NCBI GenBank assembly: GCA_037903475.1
Contig: JBAJFG010000096.1
Location: 372,001-436,000, forward strand
DNA length: 64,000 nt
Origin: Ancylostoma caninum
Taxonomy: Eukaryota > Nematoda > Chromadorea > Rhabditida > Ancylostomatidae
Direction of reading: 5' to 3'
Of this stretch, positions 38,913-51,427 are shown in pieces. A model generated the notes under the pieces. That model had not been told where the DNA came from, did not search any database, and saw nothing but the letters and a program-made list of their open reading frames with translations. A program made the translations under genes and the position numbers. How positions within the stretch are numbered: the first letter of the stretch is position 1; each line of letters opens with the position of its first letter.

Positions 38913-41677
38913 CTACGACACATTTTCTGTCGATGGCTGATAACGTTCCTTTTCCTTGATCAGGAAGTTAATCAAGAAGTCTATTGGGTTCTCTGGTCGT
39001 TCCTTAGCCAGGGCTCCCAAGGCCTGTAAAATAAAAATTCAAGTTTTATTCGTTGGACTAGCAGAATAATGATAGTTCATAAAATGAAGGTGACTTTCAA
39101 GACACGACCTTCAAACATTTGTACTGAATTTTGTTGTACAGGGGGAACAAACATGAATCTTTGCCTCTGTATGTATAGCCTTGGGCATACTTCAAGCGAC
39201 GCGATTTGGTCGCCGCGACTAGGTTTTGCATGAGCAATACAGTCGCGGCGACTGAATTGCGTGCTAGGGCATAATTCACTCAATGATTGCCGAAGGCACT
39301 GAATCATTCATTGGGATTATCCCACTAAATTCTGGATATTTAAGCGTCAATCACACCTGATTCACGTACCTAGCAGTTGTAAACCGTGACAAAAAGCTTT
39401 CTACGTTGGAATCATAATTATTTAATTATTTTAGCGCTTCAAAGGAATTTTAATCCTCTATTTGACCTGATAAGCATTCTTATTGTGTCATTTTTCCCAG
39501 CTTTATTAAAACATTCACAGTTCCGAGATATGCGAATTCGGTTACGGTGTAAGAATTGGAAATTACTCTTAAATACTGCAGTTTGAGGACAAATTGAGAG
39601 GATGCTGCTTAAAAAAGAAAAGATTAACTTACATTCCCATGAAATCTCAAGCGGAGAGCCAGTTAGACTGAGAAGCCCACACAAGTGGATTGAAATGAAC
39701 GAAATTTCTAGGGAAAGGGCACTTTATACTGGATGCGTGCGACTGACGCGCGTGCGTCTATATGACAAAGAATAGGGCCCAGTCGCATAGCAGTCGCAGC
39801 TCAGACGCACTCGTTTATGGCTTCACGGCTGCCGCGCGTTCTCTTCATTGAGGATGTGCATGCCACGTTGAGCGGTCTTCATAGAAAATCCCTCTCAAAT
39901 GGATGCGTGCGACTGACGACGCAGCTAGTATAAATTACCTGAACAGAACCAAGAATTTCAGCGATTCAGTCGAGTCGCAATGTCTAGACGTAGCGACGCG
40001 ACTGCATAAGAAATGAGGAAAATCGCTAAAGACTCACAAAAATGAAGGCTCACACTAAAATTTTGCTTCCTCAAATTTTTCTGTAATCCTAGGTCTAACA
40101 CTTTGAAGAGAACTAATGCGGTGATTAGTTTCTTTTTTTTCACAAGAAGGAGATGGTTTTCGCTGCTTCCGGTTGCGGCATTTTCGAAAAGATGGGAGGC
40201 TTGCGCGAGGTGGAAATAGAAAGAAGAGGGGATAAAGACAAGGGCGAAAAGGGAGTTGGAGGGGGGCCACCCTATAAAAGGTCATAGGCTTCACCTTATA
40301 AGCCTAAGTAAAAGCACTAGCCTAAGCCTAATCCTATGCTTAAGCATGCGTTTAAGCCTGGGCCTTGGGCTTAGGCTTAGGCTTCAGAGGATTGCCCCCC
40401 CCCCAACTCCCTTTTCACCAAGACAAGTGTTATCAAAAGGACAGAGACATGAAAATTTTGGTGAGCAACCCATTTCACAGTCCATCTGCGCAGATAATTC
40501 ACCCGGTAATCATTCCTTCGGTTCTTTCCGGATATGATACGCTGGCTTAACCTTAGCCTGTTCGCAGAGTTCGAAGCGGGCGGACGGGAGAACACCCTAC
40601 TCTTTCAAATGGGAATCGAAGATTTTTGTCCACATGTATATTCTTACTACAAAGACAACTTGATTTGTAGGAAATGAATGAAAGCACACCTGTAGAAGAA
40701 TCGGTACTACGGTCTGGTCCAGATACTGTCTAGTGGGGACAGCCGGAGCACTTCGAGGTTGGGCTGGAGCAGCAGGGGCAGCAGTGGCAGCTGGAGCCGC
40801 TGGAGCAGTAGCGCTTGCCGTAGGAGGCGCAGACGGTGCCGGCTGTGCTGGAGCTGCAGCTGCAGGAGCCGGAGCAGCTGGAGCAGGCTCCTGAACAGTC
40901 ATAACTGACCGAATACACTGTAGAATGGACATTAATTAGATGGATTACACTAGGGTTATGATTATGAGAGAAGATATGGAATCAAGCGTTTCTTCACAGA
41001 GAAGAACAAGCATAATCACGAATTACAAGAGCTTATTAGAGCAAGCGCTTATGTGTGAGAGATAGATAACGCACCTCGGTTGTGGTAGGGCCAGCAGCCG
41101 GTGGAGCCTCGCCTGTCTCCATAGATTCAACTGGAGCCTGAGCAGCTTCAGCGGGGGCAGCCGCGGTCTCCGTCTGGAAAATATAGATATCTCCACAAGA
41201 TATGCGATGATTTTCATGTGGGTGCAATGGCATCACCAGCAGGCCAAAAAAAAATTAAGCATTACATAATGACAGATGCTGCATTTCCGTTTGAAGTTGA
41301 TCAGTATAAAAAATACAAAAAAAGTCACAGAGCTCGATCTGTTCGAGGAACCTTCACGGAGTGTTATCGCCTTATAAATGGAAGGTGTCTAAGTGATGGC
41401 ACAGGAGAGATCCCTGTGTTTATGGATTACTGTAGAACGGCATAACTTATCTGTAAAGTCGTTCCGACGTAGCCTAACAAAAATATGTGTTTTATAGAGT
41501 ATCCGCTCCCGAAGTATGTATTTGCGATCTTGCGCATCGAGCGATCAAAAAACAATAAAATACTGTTTATGTCCACGCCTTGTGGTGTTTCAGTGATTGT
41601 GAAAGATGTGATAACTCATTGAAAATCGATAGAAAACTTACAGGAGCTGGAGCGGACTCTGTTGCAGCGTCGGCCAT
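38913..41677 (-). CDS. dpy-30: DPY-30, subunit of SET1/MLL histone methylase complexes
   Basis: Exons 41677-41642, 41173-41075, 40890-40690 and 39023-38913, all joined in phase 0, give 148 aa. Residues 1-97 are Ala/Pro-rich and probably disordered. Residues about 98-140 form the conserved Dpy-30 dimerisation motif: TRQYLDQTVVPILLQ, then ALGALAKERPENPIDFL, then INFLIKEKERY. The family protein dimerises and docks on ASH2 in COMPASS-type H3K4 methyltransferases; in C. elegans it is required for dosage compensation. The Ala/Pro region is longer than in most relatives and is coded by GC-rich repeats. The last intron (39024-40689) is packed with inverted repeats, including a TTAGGC-containing hairpin. 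The ATG lies 5 bases after a trans-splice-type acceptor. The RNP-1-like gene follows on the same strand. Confidence 0.95.
39199..39262. repeat. GC-rich imperfect hairpin in dpy-30 intron 3
   Basis: Arms GTCGCCGCGACT and AGTCGCGGCGAC, twelve perfect pairs, around a 19-base loop with weaker pairing outside. Related TCGCGACTG and GGATGCGTGCGACTGACG motifs recur at 39731 and 39901, so this intron carries several copies of a small GC-rich repeat. Confidence 0.75.
40244..40419. repeat. Inverted repeat with degenerate TTAGGC telomere motifs
   Basis: Outer arms GAAAAGGGAGTTGGAGGGGG and its inverted copy at the other end. Between them are many variants of TTAGGC/GCCTAA, including two perfect tandem units near 40369-40383. 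TTAGGC is the nematode telomere repeat. A shorter copy of one half lies at 55341-55427. It sits in dpy-30 intron 3. Confidence 0.85.
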
Positions 41678-41682
41678 AACAA

Positions 41683-41690
41683 CTGAAAAC
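41683..41690 (-). promoter_or_regulatory. Trans-splice-type acceptor of dpy-30
   Basis: Minus strand GTTTTCAG followed by TTGTT and the ATG. A splice-leader acceptor only 5 bases from the start codon is typical for nematode genes and supports the chosen start. Confidence 0.65.
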
Positions 41691-41825
41691 GTAAAGTTCA
41701 AGTTCAGTCTGAACCAGTGATGAGTTCGAGATATGCGCTACGATAAATTAAATGATGATCTCCAAGATAGAGAATTATGGGTAAGATAGCTGAGAGAAAC
41801 AGTAAACAGCCTCGATAAAATTGTA

Positions 41826-42678
41826 TTGGATTGGGGAATAAGTTCGTGCGGTTCCTCATGGGTATAGAAACCACCACTTTCCCCGAACGTTGTAAACCAC
41901 ACTAAATAGGTTGCATAGCTCCTTCCTTCTTCTATTGATGCTGCCAGAGATAGGGCTGCTGTCAGCTCCAAGTCCACGAAAAATTGCTTTGTTTGAGATG
42001 ACTCAATTTGTAGCCCGCAACCGCAACTCTTGGATAAAATTTATTAAATCAATAGGAAACTGAACAAAATAAGCTGTGTATGACTGCACTAGACCTGTAG
42101 ATTTGGTAGTAGTGGAAACCCTACGCATTCGAATTTCTTCTTGGTCATTTTCTTGAAATTTCGACAGAGAAGTCGAGCATACCTAACACGAACGATCATC
42201 ACTTATCCAGCATTTTGGGTTTTGCACGGAATGTGTTAAATAAACTTACATATTATTAAGAGTTAGTATAACTGGTGACTTTTTCTTACATTTAAAGCAA
42301 CCTTAGCGGATAATCGGCTTTATTTCCCACAAACCAGGCATCCAGAACAAGAAGCAAATTCAAAGCCAAATTTACACTGTCTGAAGTTTACCACTACCGC
42401 TGCTGATATTCCTAGCCAATTAAACCACATCTGATTCACGATTGAAGTCGAACGGTAGGCGGTTGCAGGGAGGTTCACTTTTTTCAACTTGGGTGGTCAC
42501 AATCCATGCGGTAGAAAACAAGGTAAAGCGAGAATTGACGAATAAGGTTGCAATTGTTGCAAAGAGCAAATCAAGGGCTATAAAATGGACTATTACGGCT
42601 AGTCAAGCAAGGTCCAAATCACTGTGGAAAAACAAGTTGAAAAAAAAACCGAACGAACGAACTTATTCCCCAACCCAA
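41826..42678. mobile_element. Non-autonomous mariner-like element, TA-flanked
   Basis: 853 bp with terminal inverted repeats TTGGRTTGGGGAATAAGTTC continuing for about ten more bases, and TA on both flanks. The internal sequence shows no recognisable transposase; the plus-strand ATG frame at 42442-42702 runs across the right end and is not a gene. TIR style and the TA target indicate a Tc1/mariner relative, different from the element at 29418. Confidence 0.75.
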
Positions 42679-44660
42679 TACTTCTACTGCTCGTTTCTGT
42701 AGAAGTTGAATATCAACTAAAAGCATTTCCACGTACTCTAATTCTGTTCAAACAACTTCACCATGAATCCATGTGACAAAAACTCTGCACAATACAGTGA
42801 GCGTCAGTGCGGCTACCGAACATGCGGATTTGGGTCAGGCCTACTGACACTCACTCCAAGTTCAGACGCGGAAAGGCGCTAACAGACAAGTACATAAGGG
42901 TAGCGGCTGAGGGTAATTAAGAGTTATTGAGGTATAACATATTCTGGAAGTCATCAGCATAAATCTTTCAAGGGGCTCAGTATATATCCTAAGAAATCTC
43001 TAAAGGTGGCAGAAATGAATTTTGAAAAATTCAGTTAACACATTCGCGATGTCACGCTTTTGGCATGCACCCCACATGGAACGCTCGATGGACGATGGAA
43101 GGCTGACTCATGCGTTTATGCCCGATTTGTTGTATATACATGTGATCCCATGCTCGCACCACATGTGTCAACTCGTTGAGCACAGTGCCGCAAAATTTGT
43201 GATTACGCAATTTATCTTCAGTGAACTTCCACGAAACCAGTACTGCGATTCTGGAAAACTAAAATAAGCTATTCTATTCCATTCCATTTACTACATTGTC
43301 AAGGGTGGTTAACCGGTAAAGCACGCGAGGACTATTTCGTAGTACACGCACGCTCGCTGAAGCATCTGTTTGTGCTGAACCGGCCGGACGCGCAGCATAA
43401 TATCGTGATGCATGCGAAAAAAGCATGATCGCCAATGTGTTAAGCACACTTGCAGGATGTCATATCTTAATGAAACGACGAATGAATTGACAAGTTGTAT
43501 GGTTTTACACTAAGAAATGCTTATGGCTTATGCGGTGTTGATTTTCCATGGCAAATAATTGACAAGGTCTGACAGAATTTCTATTTTGAGATGACAACCT
43601 TCCAAAAAATATTGACTCACTGGACATGGTATTCCAGGACAAGATCCGGGTGGCTACCATTGAAGAATCTGTGTCCGAATTTTCAGATTTGCTCACGTAT
43701 GTTCCTTGGCACACAGAGACAAGAATTCAGTTCTCTAACCGTGCCGTAACCCTACCCAAATGGGGTTACCACGCAAAATTAGTATGATATTTGTGACCAG
43801 CATGTTAAATAACCCCCTCTTCATGGAGTTTCGGAGAAATTTTTGATTTTGGGTTTTTGGGGCAGAACAAGTGGAATAGTGTCAACATTTGTCATATTCA
43901 TGCTTCGCTAACAGGGACTGAAATAATAAAAACTAAGTATTCGCTTGAGCAATCCATCGAGCAAAAATATGAAAACTGTAACGAATACATATGATGAAAA
44001 GACATTAGGTAATCGTCCCTCCAATATTCCCAATATCGTACAGAGAAGATCTGCACTGTCTACGCAGATTTGTCACGAGTACTATATCATCCTTCAACTA
44101 GGCATTTTCAGCGAGTATGAACATGAAGAGAGAGAATCAAAAGATGGCAGAATAGCGCCATACGGAACAGCGAACAACACGAAGGGGTGACGCGAGCAAA
44201 TCGAGCGGGCAACCAACAATGGAGGGCGGGGCGTTCTCGCAAAGCCTGCACGGAAAGCGCGACGCCGTCATCTGTTGCCTCGTTGGAAAGTGGCGATCTC
44301 GTCCGCACTGTGGTGCCTCGGCCGCCGCAACGCTGGTGAACGCGAATTGACAGATGAAAGGGGGGGGGGTGGGAGAGGGGGTCACATAAGCCTAGGATTA
44401 CCCTGTTTAGGCTTACAACTTTCTTTTCAAGACCTGATCAATGTATGAACGGAAGTTGCTCACGAAAAAAGTTAAACGCGAAAAAGTTTTTAAAAAAGTT
44501 CTAACGAAAACAGTCGTTTTAGGTAACTACTGCAAGTTAAATGTGATACTTGTCGACTAACGAGTCAGAACGTTCGCGACATGTCAACGAACAAGTCAGA
44601 ACACACTGCACGACCGCTCAAGTTATCTGTATATATAAAAGTGAAAGTTTGTATATATAG
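42679..44660. other. Gene-free stretch
   Basis: No supported exon. At 44352-44425 a G-rich run followed by ATAAGCCTAG and TTTAGGCTTA resembles a fragment of the TTAGGC-bearing repeat in dpy-30 intron 3. Confidence 0.5.
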
Positions 44661-44811
44661 GGAACTCCAAATGTACGCACACAAGGGTCGGGACCGCGGC
44701 GCGGCTCTATTGGGCAGAGACATGGGCGCTTTGCATGCTGAGCGCCTGCGTCTCTGCCCAAGAGAGCCGCGCCGCGGCCCCGACCCTTGCCTGCGTACGT
44801 TTGGAGTTTCG
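44661..44811. repeat. Palindromic element family P1, copy 1
   Basis: 151-bp near-perfect hairpin with ends GGAACTCCAAATGTACGC and its complement. The inner arms CGCGGCGCGGCTCT and TTGGGCAGAGAC pair with the opposite side around a loop containing GCATGC. The same ends occur at 46261-46465 and 53487-53666. Confidence 0.88.
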
Positions 44812-44815
44812 TGTA

Positions 44816-45083
44816 CGTGGACGGCAATGGCGGTGGCCCATCTGCGGCTTCGAGAAGGACGCCGCGCAACCGCACCGCGCGCGCTGGGATCGTGTCGTCT
44901 GCAGCCGGAATGCTATTTCTAAGCTTTTTTTCTTCCCGATTTGGTCAAAAATCCTCGAAATTGGGTAGAAAAACTGCTAGAAATAGCATAACAGCAGCAG
45001 AAAATATTGAGTACGGCACGCGCGGCGCGGTTGCGCGACGTCCTTCTCGACCCCGCAGATGGGCCAACGCCATTGACGTCCAC
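44816..45083. repeat. Palindromic element family P2
   Basis: 268-bp inverted repeat with ends GTGGACGGCAATGGCGGTGG and its complement near 45064-45083. The arms run about 67 bases (GGCCCATCTGCGG, GAGAAGGACG and GCGCAACCG blocks all recur inverted), and GAATGCTATTTCT / AGAAATAGCAT pair further in. It abuts P1 copy 1. Confidence 0.85.
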
Positions 45084-45674
45084 TATATGTATAGTCTGTC
45101 CGAAACGACGAGTTCGTCCACGCACGCAGGATCGAGTCTGTCTTGCAGCTCGTTTCCTACGAAGAGGCTTTTTCTCATTGCTTATTAGAGAGCTGTTATT
45201 TCGCGTAATTTGTGGTCCTCACCGTGGTTGATGACTAGCTTTCTCCTTTTCACGATACTTTTAGGTCAATCTGTGAAGACATTGCATCGTGCGTTCTTTA
45301 TCGAAGTTATTGACGTCAGGTAGTTCTTGCTAAAGCACCTGTGAAAGCTCAACTCAGCCCAGGAACATCCGAAGAAGAGTGGGATTGCCCACAGTGCCAC
45401 TCTATCTCAAACAGGTACCAAGAAGGCCCATAAATGAAGGAAATTGCCGCAGAAACTAGAGAAAAGCTGAAAATCCCCGCAACATCCACCAGCCGTAGCA
45501 CCCATCCAGCCCGCCGCGTGGTGCAGCGCGCTATTCCGGGGGAATACTGATCGTGATTGACGTCTCCTGTATCTTGTCGATCAGTTCACCTTATTCAAAA
45601 GCCCCGATATACATACCTCGAGATCTCCGTTACGGAAATTTGCGTGAGTGCTGCTTTTAACTGAGCTGGAAGAG

Positions 45675-45979
45675 GTATAGTGAAGTCCTTTTGACAGTGC
45701 ATTTTCCGCAACAGCGGCCCTCCTGGCATTGGAGCACGTAGCGCGGTCAGTCAAACGGTTGCCCTATGCTTAATCTGGCGTCTTTGAAGAGCTTTATCGC
45801 TTGTTTCCTCTTGTATAGTTCTTTCTTACTTCTGAGAACAACTGAAGAAGAAAGCAGGCAATAATACCCGTCAAAGAAGCCAGATCGATTGTGGGTCAAT
45901 TGTTTGATCGACCGCGCTGCGTACTCCAATGCCAGGGAAGCCGCTGTCGCGGAAAATGCACTGTCAAAACTTCACTATA
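45675..45979. repeat. Inverted-repeat element (MITE-like) family P3
   Basis: 305 bp with arms of about 72 bases starting TATAGTGAAGTCCTTTTGAC and ending as their complement at 45979. The blocks CAGTGCATTTTCCGC, GGCATTGGAGCACG and GCGCGGTC all recur inverted. TATA at both ends suggests a TA or TATA target site. Confidence 0.85.
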
Positions 45980-46027
45980 CATTGCGTCATAAGCTGTAGC
46001 TATTCTGATAGCTGTGCAGCACGAGGT

Positions 46028-46145
46028 TGGTACGAGTAGAAACCCTAGCAGCAACGATTTCCAGTTGCTACCATCCTCCCCTTGATTCGAGGGGAGGATG
46101 GCAGTAACTGGCAGCCGTTGCTGCCAGGGTTTCTACTCGAACCAT
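46028..46145. repeat. 118-bp near-perfect hairpin
   Basis: GGTACGAGTAGAAACCCTAG at one end pairs with the other end at 46126-46145. The stem is about 53 bases per arm with a loop of roughly ten bases centred on TTGATTCGA, and the apical stem CCATCCTCCCC pairs perfectly. It could be a MITE or, if transcribed, a long foldback RNA. Confidence 0.88.
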
Positions 46146-46260
46146 TACGCCATTCGGGCTGCGTTCGTGCTGCAAAGTTATCAGAGTATACTTCATCGGA
46201 GTCCGATCCGGTTGGATAACGAAAGATACGTATTGATCGTCGGATAACGAGGATCAATAC

Positions 46261-46465
46261 GTACAAGAAGCTCCAAATGTCCGCAGTCAAGAGGGGCGTG
46301 GCCACGGCGGGGGTCCTTGATCAGACACATGCGCTGTCTATGCTGCCTCTGGCTTCCCTGACTCTGCAGGCAACCAGTGGCAGCATGCAGAGCGCCTGTG
46401 TCTCTGCCTAAAGCCGCGTTGTGGCCACGCCCCTCTTGACTGCGGACATTTGGGGCTTCCTGTAT
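46261..46465. repeat. Palindromic element family P1, copy 2
   Basis: Ends GTACAAGAAGCTCCAAATGT and ATTTGGGGCTTCCTGTAT. The arms CCGCAGTCAAGAGGGGCGTG and complement pair perfectly; the middle holds GCAGAG and CATGC blocks as in copy 1. Confidence 0.88.
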
Positions 46466-47083
46466 CTTTCGTTGTTCGATGTATCTTTTCTGATCCGACC
46501 GGATCGAACCCCGATGCACATAAATGCAGCTATAGCTTTCTGTTCGAGTCTTCGCGAAAACTAAAAAAAAATGTGGATCATCTGGGTTTACAATTTTTCT
46601 AGTGTTCCTGCCACGATTTCAGTTGATTTTGCTACGATCAAAAGCTCTATCAACGAAAAAGAACATCACTTTGGAGTTGGCAAGCTTTGATTCAATCTTT
46701 GCTGTGACAAAATGTTCTTATCAAAGCAACACACGCGTCCACATTCGTGACTAAACGCATTTCGCAATGTCTACCCTGTTTCTAGGTGAGAGTCATCCTC
46801 GCACACGTGGAGGCATCGTTCGTATAGATGCATCCTGTAGTCATTCTCATGCGCTAGTCTCTCACTTTCAGTCAGTTTCACTTCGGTTGAAACTTATAAT
46901 CTTGGCTACACTCACTTGTGACTGTTGTTTCTATCGTTTTTCGTTTTTAAAGATGCTCCTAAATTTGATTATTATAATGTTATATGCCCGAAGTTTATAA
47001 ATTCCGTGCTAAATTGAGTGCTGCAAAATTGGATATCGCCACTGGGAGCTGCATAAGATTGTTAAGGAGCCTTTTTACGCAAC

Positions 47084-48519
<1,436 letters not shown>

Positions 48520-48727
48520 AAAGCTCATATATTTCAACTCAGCAACCTCGGCGAAGTGATCTCTTTTAAAAGATGCTGTGTTAGCAACACATACTGCACG
48601 GTGTACATATATACGCATGCGAGGCTTGAATTACTTGAATTAAATTTATTTATTTACCGGATGCGTTTTAGGCGCTCCGTACGAAAAAAGTGGAACAGCA
48701 AACAAAAGAAACAGTGAACACAGAAAA

Positions 48728-48733
48728 AATAAA
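48728..48733 (+). terminator. Candidate polyadenylation signal of the ARF gene
   Basis: AATAAA 209 bases after the ARF stop codon, the first perfect plus-strand hexamer I found there. Confidence 0.45.
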
Positions 48734-49682
48734 CGGGTTCCTTTAAGAACCTCTCCTTAGAGGTCGCCCGATTCACTACACATTGTTGATTTCTACACCT
48801 AGTACGAGCCTCTTATTCTTATCCATCCATCCTGCAAAATCGTCACAAAGCTGGAAAGCCGATCTCCGAAACACAAACGCTAGTCGAAAAGAAAGGCTTA
48901 AAATGGGGCACCTGCATCCGTCTGCATCTGCATAAATCTGTAACTTCAGTGACGTTGCCCTGCGCTTAGAATTCATCGCGAACTCTTAATGAATTGGGAA
49001 TGAATATGTGATAATTTTGCACTGCCTTATTCTGAACTTTATCTGCTACTATGTTTCGTTCACTTATTTCTGCTTGCTTAGAATTAATTTTCCAATAAGA
49101 CGACAACATATAATTTTTGAAATCCAGGCCAAAGGACTCCTCCTCCTGAGTGAGGGTTTACTTTTTGTGTCTATTACTTTTCCGTTCATCCTCGCTCTCT
49201 TAAATACATTTTCAATTGATTGAAAGATTTCCGAGATTGGGTCAGTGTGTCAATATGCGTATATTCATCTTTTTCCCTATATTAAGGCCAATCTTCAGTT
49301 TGAGGACTACAGTGCTGGTCTGGTCTTTGTATGTCTTATTCCATCGAGGCTCCCCCCGGAGACCAGCCCATCTCCAAGATATTGTTGCTAATAGGCTTTC
49401 GATCGAAGATCGTTGTGCTCGGTGTTTGTCTGTGTGTGCTTGTGTGCATCTGCTGTTGAGCGCATGTGCTTGTGGTGCCATATGTATGAAATAAATTGCC
49501 GTCATGAGCTCCTCCAGCGGCGTCAGTTGGTCACGATCGTCTGCCTCTCCAGCCTTGTTTCTGCGGTCTCAGCCATACCGGCCCGCTTCAGTTGTTTTAC
49601 TTCAAATTCATCAGTTCCGTTTCCAGAAACTTCTACTAGAGTTGAAATGATGCTTTTGCAAAGAAACGAAAGACATTGACAA
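48734..49682. other. Gene-free stretch
   Basis: No supported exon or RNA gene between the ARF gene and the candidate minus-strand ORF at 49866-50093. Confidence 0.45.
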
Positions 49683-49865
49683 TTTATTCGCTTTAAGAAG
49701 AACGATCTGCAACGAGTGGGAGTGCGAATAAATCGGCGCGCTTCCGCCGTTTCACCAGCAGTTGACCATCACCTTTGCACCAAGAAACGTCACTCCTTCC
49801 GTCTTTGTCTTGTTACCATTTCACTGTCTACGTAGTTAAAATACGTCCTTGTAACTACTACTTGT

Positions 49866-50093
49866 CTACGAAATTGCCCACGCACGACACCGCCAACAAC
49901 CGGTTGCTGCTGAAATTTTCGATTCCATAAAGTTTTGCCAACGTAATTTGTAAAGTGATAGCTGGTTACGCCTCGCTAGAATGACCTCCAACTCGGCGAC
50001 TCGGGCGCTGATTCGTTTGTGCACTGCGGTCAACTGGTTCTCAGCGATTTCGCTCTTGTTCCAGAAATATTTGAAGAATTCTTGACTTTCCAT
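49866..50093 (-). CDS. Candidate single-exon small protein, 75 aa
   Basis: ATG-started minus-strand frame with protein-like composition: charged, Leu-rich and probably helical in the middle (MESQEFFKYFWNK, then KRISARVAELEVILARR), ending in a Cys/Trp-rich tail. AATAAA on the same strand lies 178 bases after the stop (49683-49688). No homology is recognised and no splice sites are required. It may be a real small gene or a chance frame. Confidence 0.3.
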   Translation of the reverse strand: MESQEFFKYFWNKSEIAENQLTAVHKRISARVAELEVILARRNQLSLYKLRWQNFMESKISAATGCWRCRAWAIS

Positions 50094-51427
50094 ACAAGTG
50101 AGCAGTGCAGCGCGGTGGTACTTGCATATATTATCTTATTACTTGTTCTAAGTCACTGCAACTACTCTGCTCTAGAAGTAATGCATGTAAGGAACAACTT
50201 CTCGTTGTTAGGCTCTTTCTTTACAGAATTAATCTACATTGATGGGACTCGTTAATTTATAGCCAAAGGTAGATTGTTAATCGAAAACTTCTCATATCTA
50301 ACAAAAAAAAGGAATTCTTCTACGCAGAGAGCGTTTTGTTGTCCAACTAGGTTTGAATGCAGAACTCACGGAAGCTTTCACTTTCGAAAATAACCATTAT
50401 TCGTGCAATCGATTAACAGGAAATCATACCAGTAAGCGGAACGCAATGAAATGACACCTAACTGCACGTGGACACTGATGTAAATGTGGGTTTTTGGGGT
50501 CCATCCAAGCCAGCTTACGCGTGCTGGATCACATGCACAAACGTGTCTAAATTCCGCGTTGCGGGACTCGCGAGTGTCAGTGCACCGCAATAGGGTACAT
50601 CGGAAACAGTACCTTATTTTTGTGGATTTTTCACAGGGATGGCTTTATTTCATCCGCAGATATGAGCTTTACGTCCTTTAGAACCCCGAAATGTGTTGAA
50701 AACTCCGACAAGAAGATTTCCGCGAGTGTTGCCTTCAAATAGCGAGATAGAGATAGGCTTTTGATATTCATTCCCTAACAAAAATATTTATTTCAAATGG
50801 GTTTTGGGCTATTTTGCTATCGTAACCACATACAGTCCGATCATCTTCAATGTTAGCTTTCAGCGTGTTGGCTTCAGCTTTTTTTTAGGATCTGTACCAT
50901 TTTCTAGAGGAGTCTGCTTGTTCTGCTGATTGAGCACGGCTAGCGAGCAGCACCACAGATCATTGCGCCACTCCAGTCTCGCGATTTACACCATTTCAGA
51001 ACGTTTTTGACTTTGCTCCACGTCGTACACGCGATAGCTACTGCACTCAGATGCTGGCGCCACGTTTTTACTGAGAATTGAATGAAACTGAATTTTTACT
51101 TATAATATGAAAAACCAAAGAAATCATTAGTATCATGCGAACGAAAAGATTACACCTGTTGGAAGACCATTAAGTCACGCTTAAATACTCGAGAGGAAGT
51201 ACTTGTATTTGAATACTTCCTGTCGCTCACACTGATTATCTTGGTTATGTTGTTCAATTTTATTCGCAATTCTAGTTGACGTCCAGAGTTAAGGTTTTGA
51301 TCACTCTCAAATATCATTGCAGAACTGATTTACTGGTAAAATTTGTCACATTTCTAGTTAACTTATCAGAAGACAAACTACAGCATGTCACGTTTTTATT
51401 TAATTTCAATTAACTCACAATTTCAGA

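Noticed and set aside
41218..41445. Plus-strand 75-codon frame in dpy-30 intron 1
   Set aside because: Opposite strand to the gene, no homology recognised, no splice or polyadenylation support.
44581..45231. Several overlapping Arg/Ala/Pro-rich frames on both strands
   Set aside because: They lie in GC-rich palindromes P1 and P2, where both strands stay open because the sequence is self-complementary.
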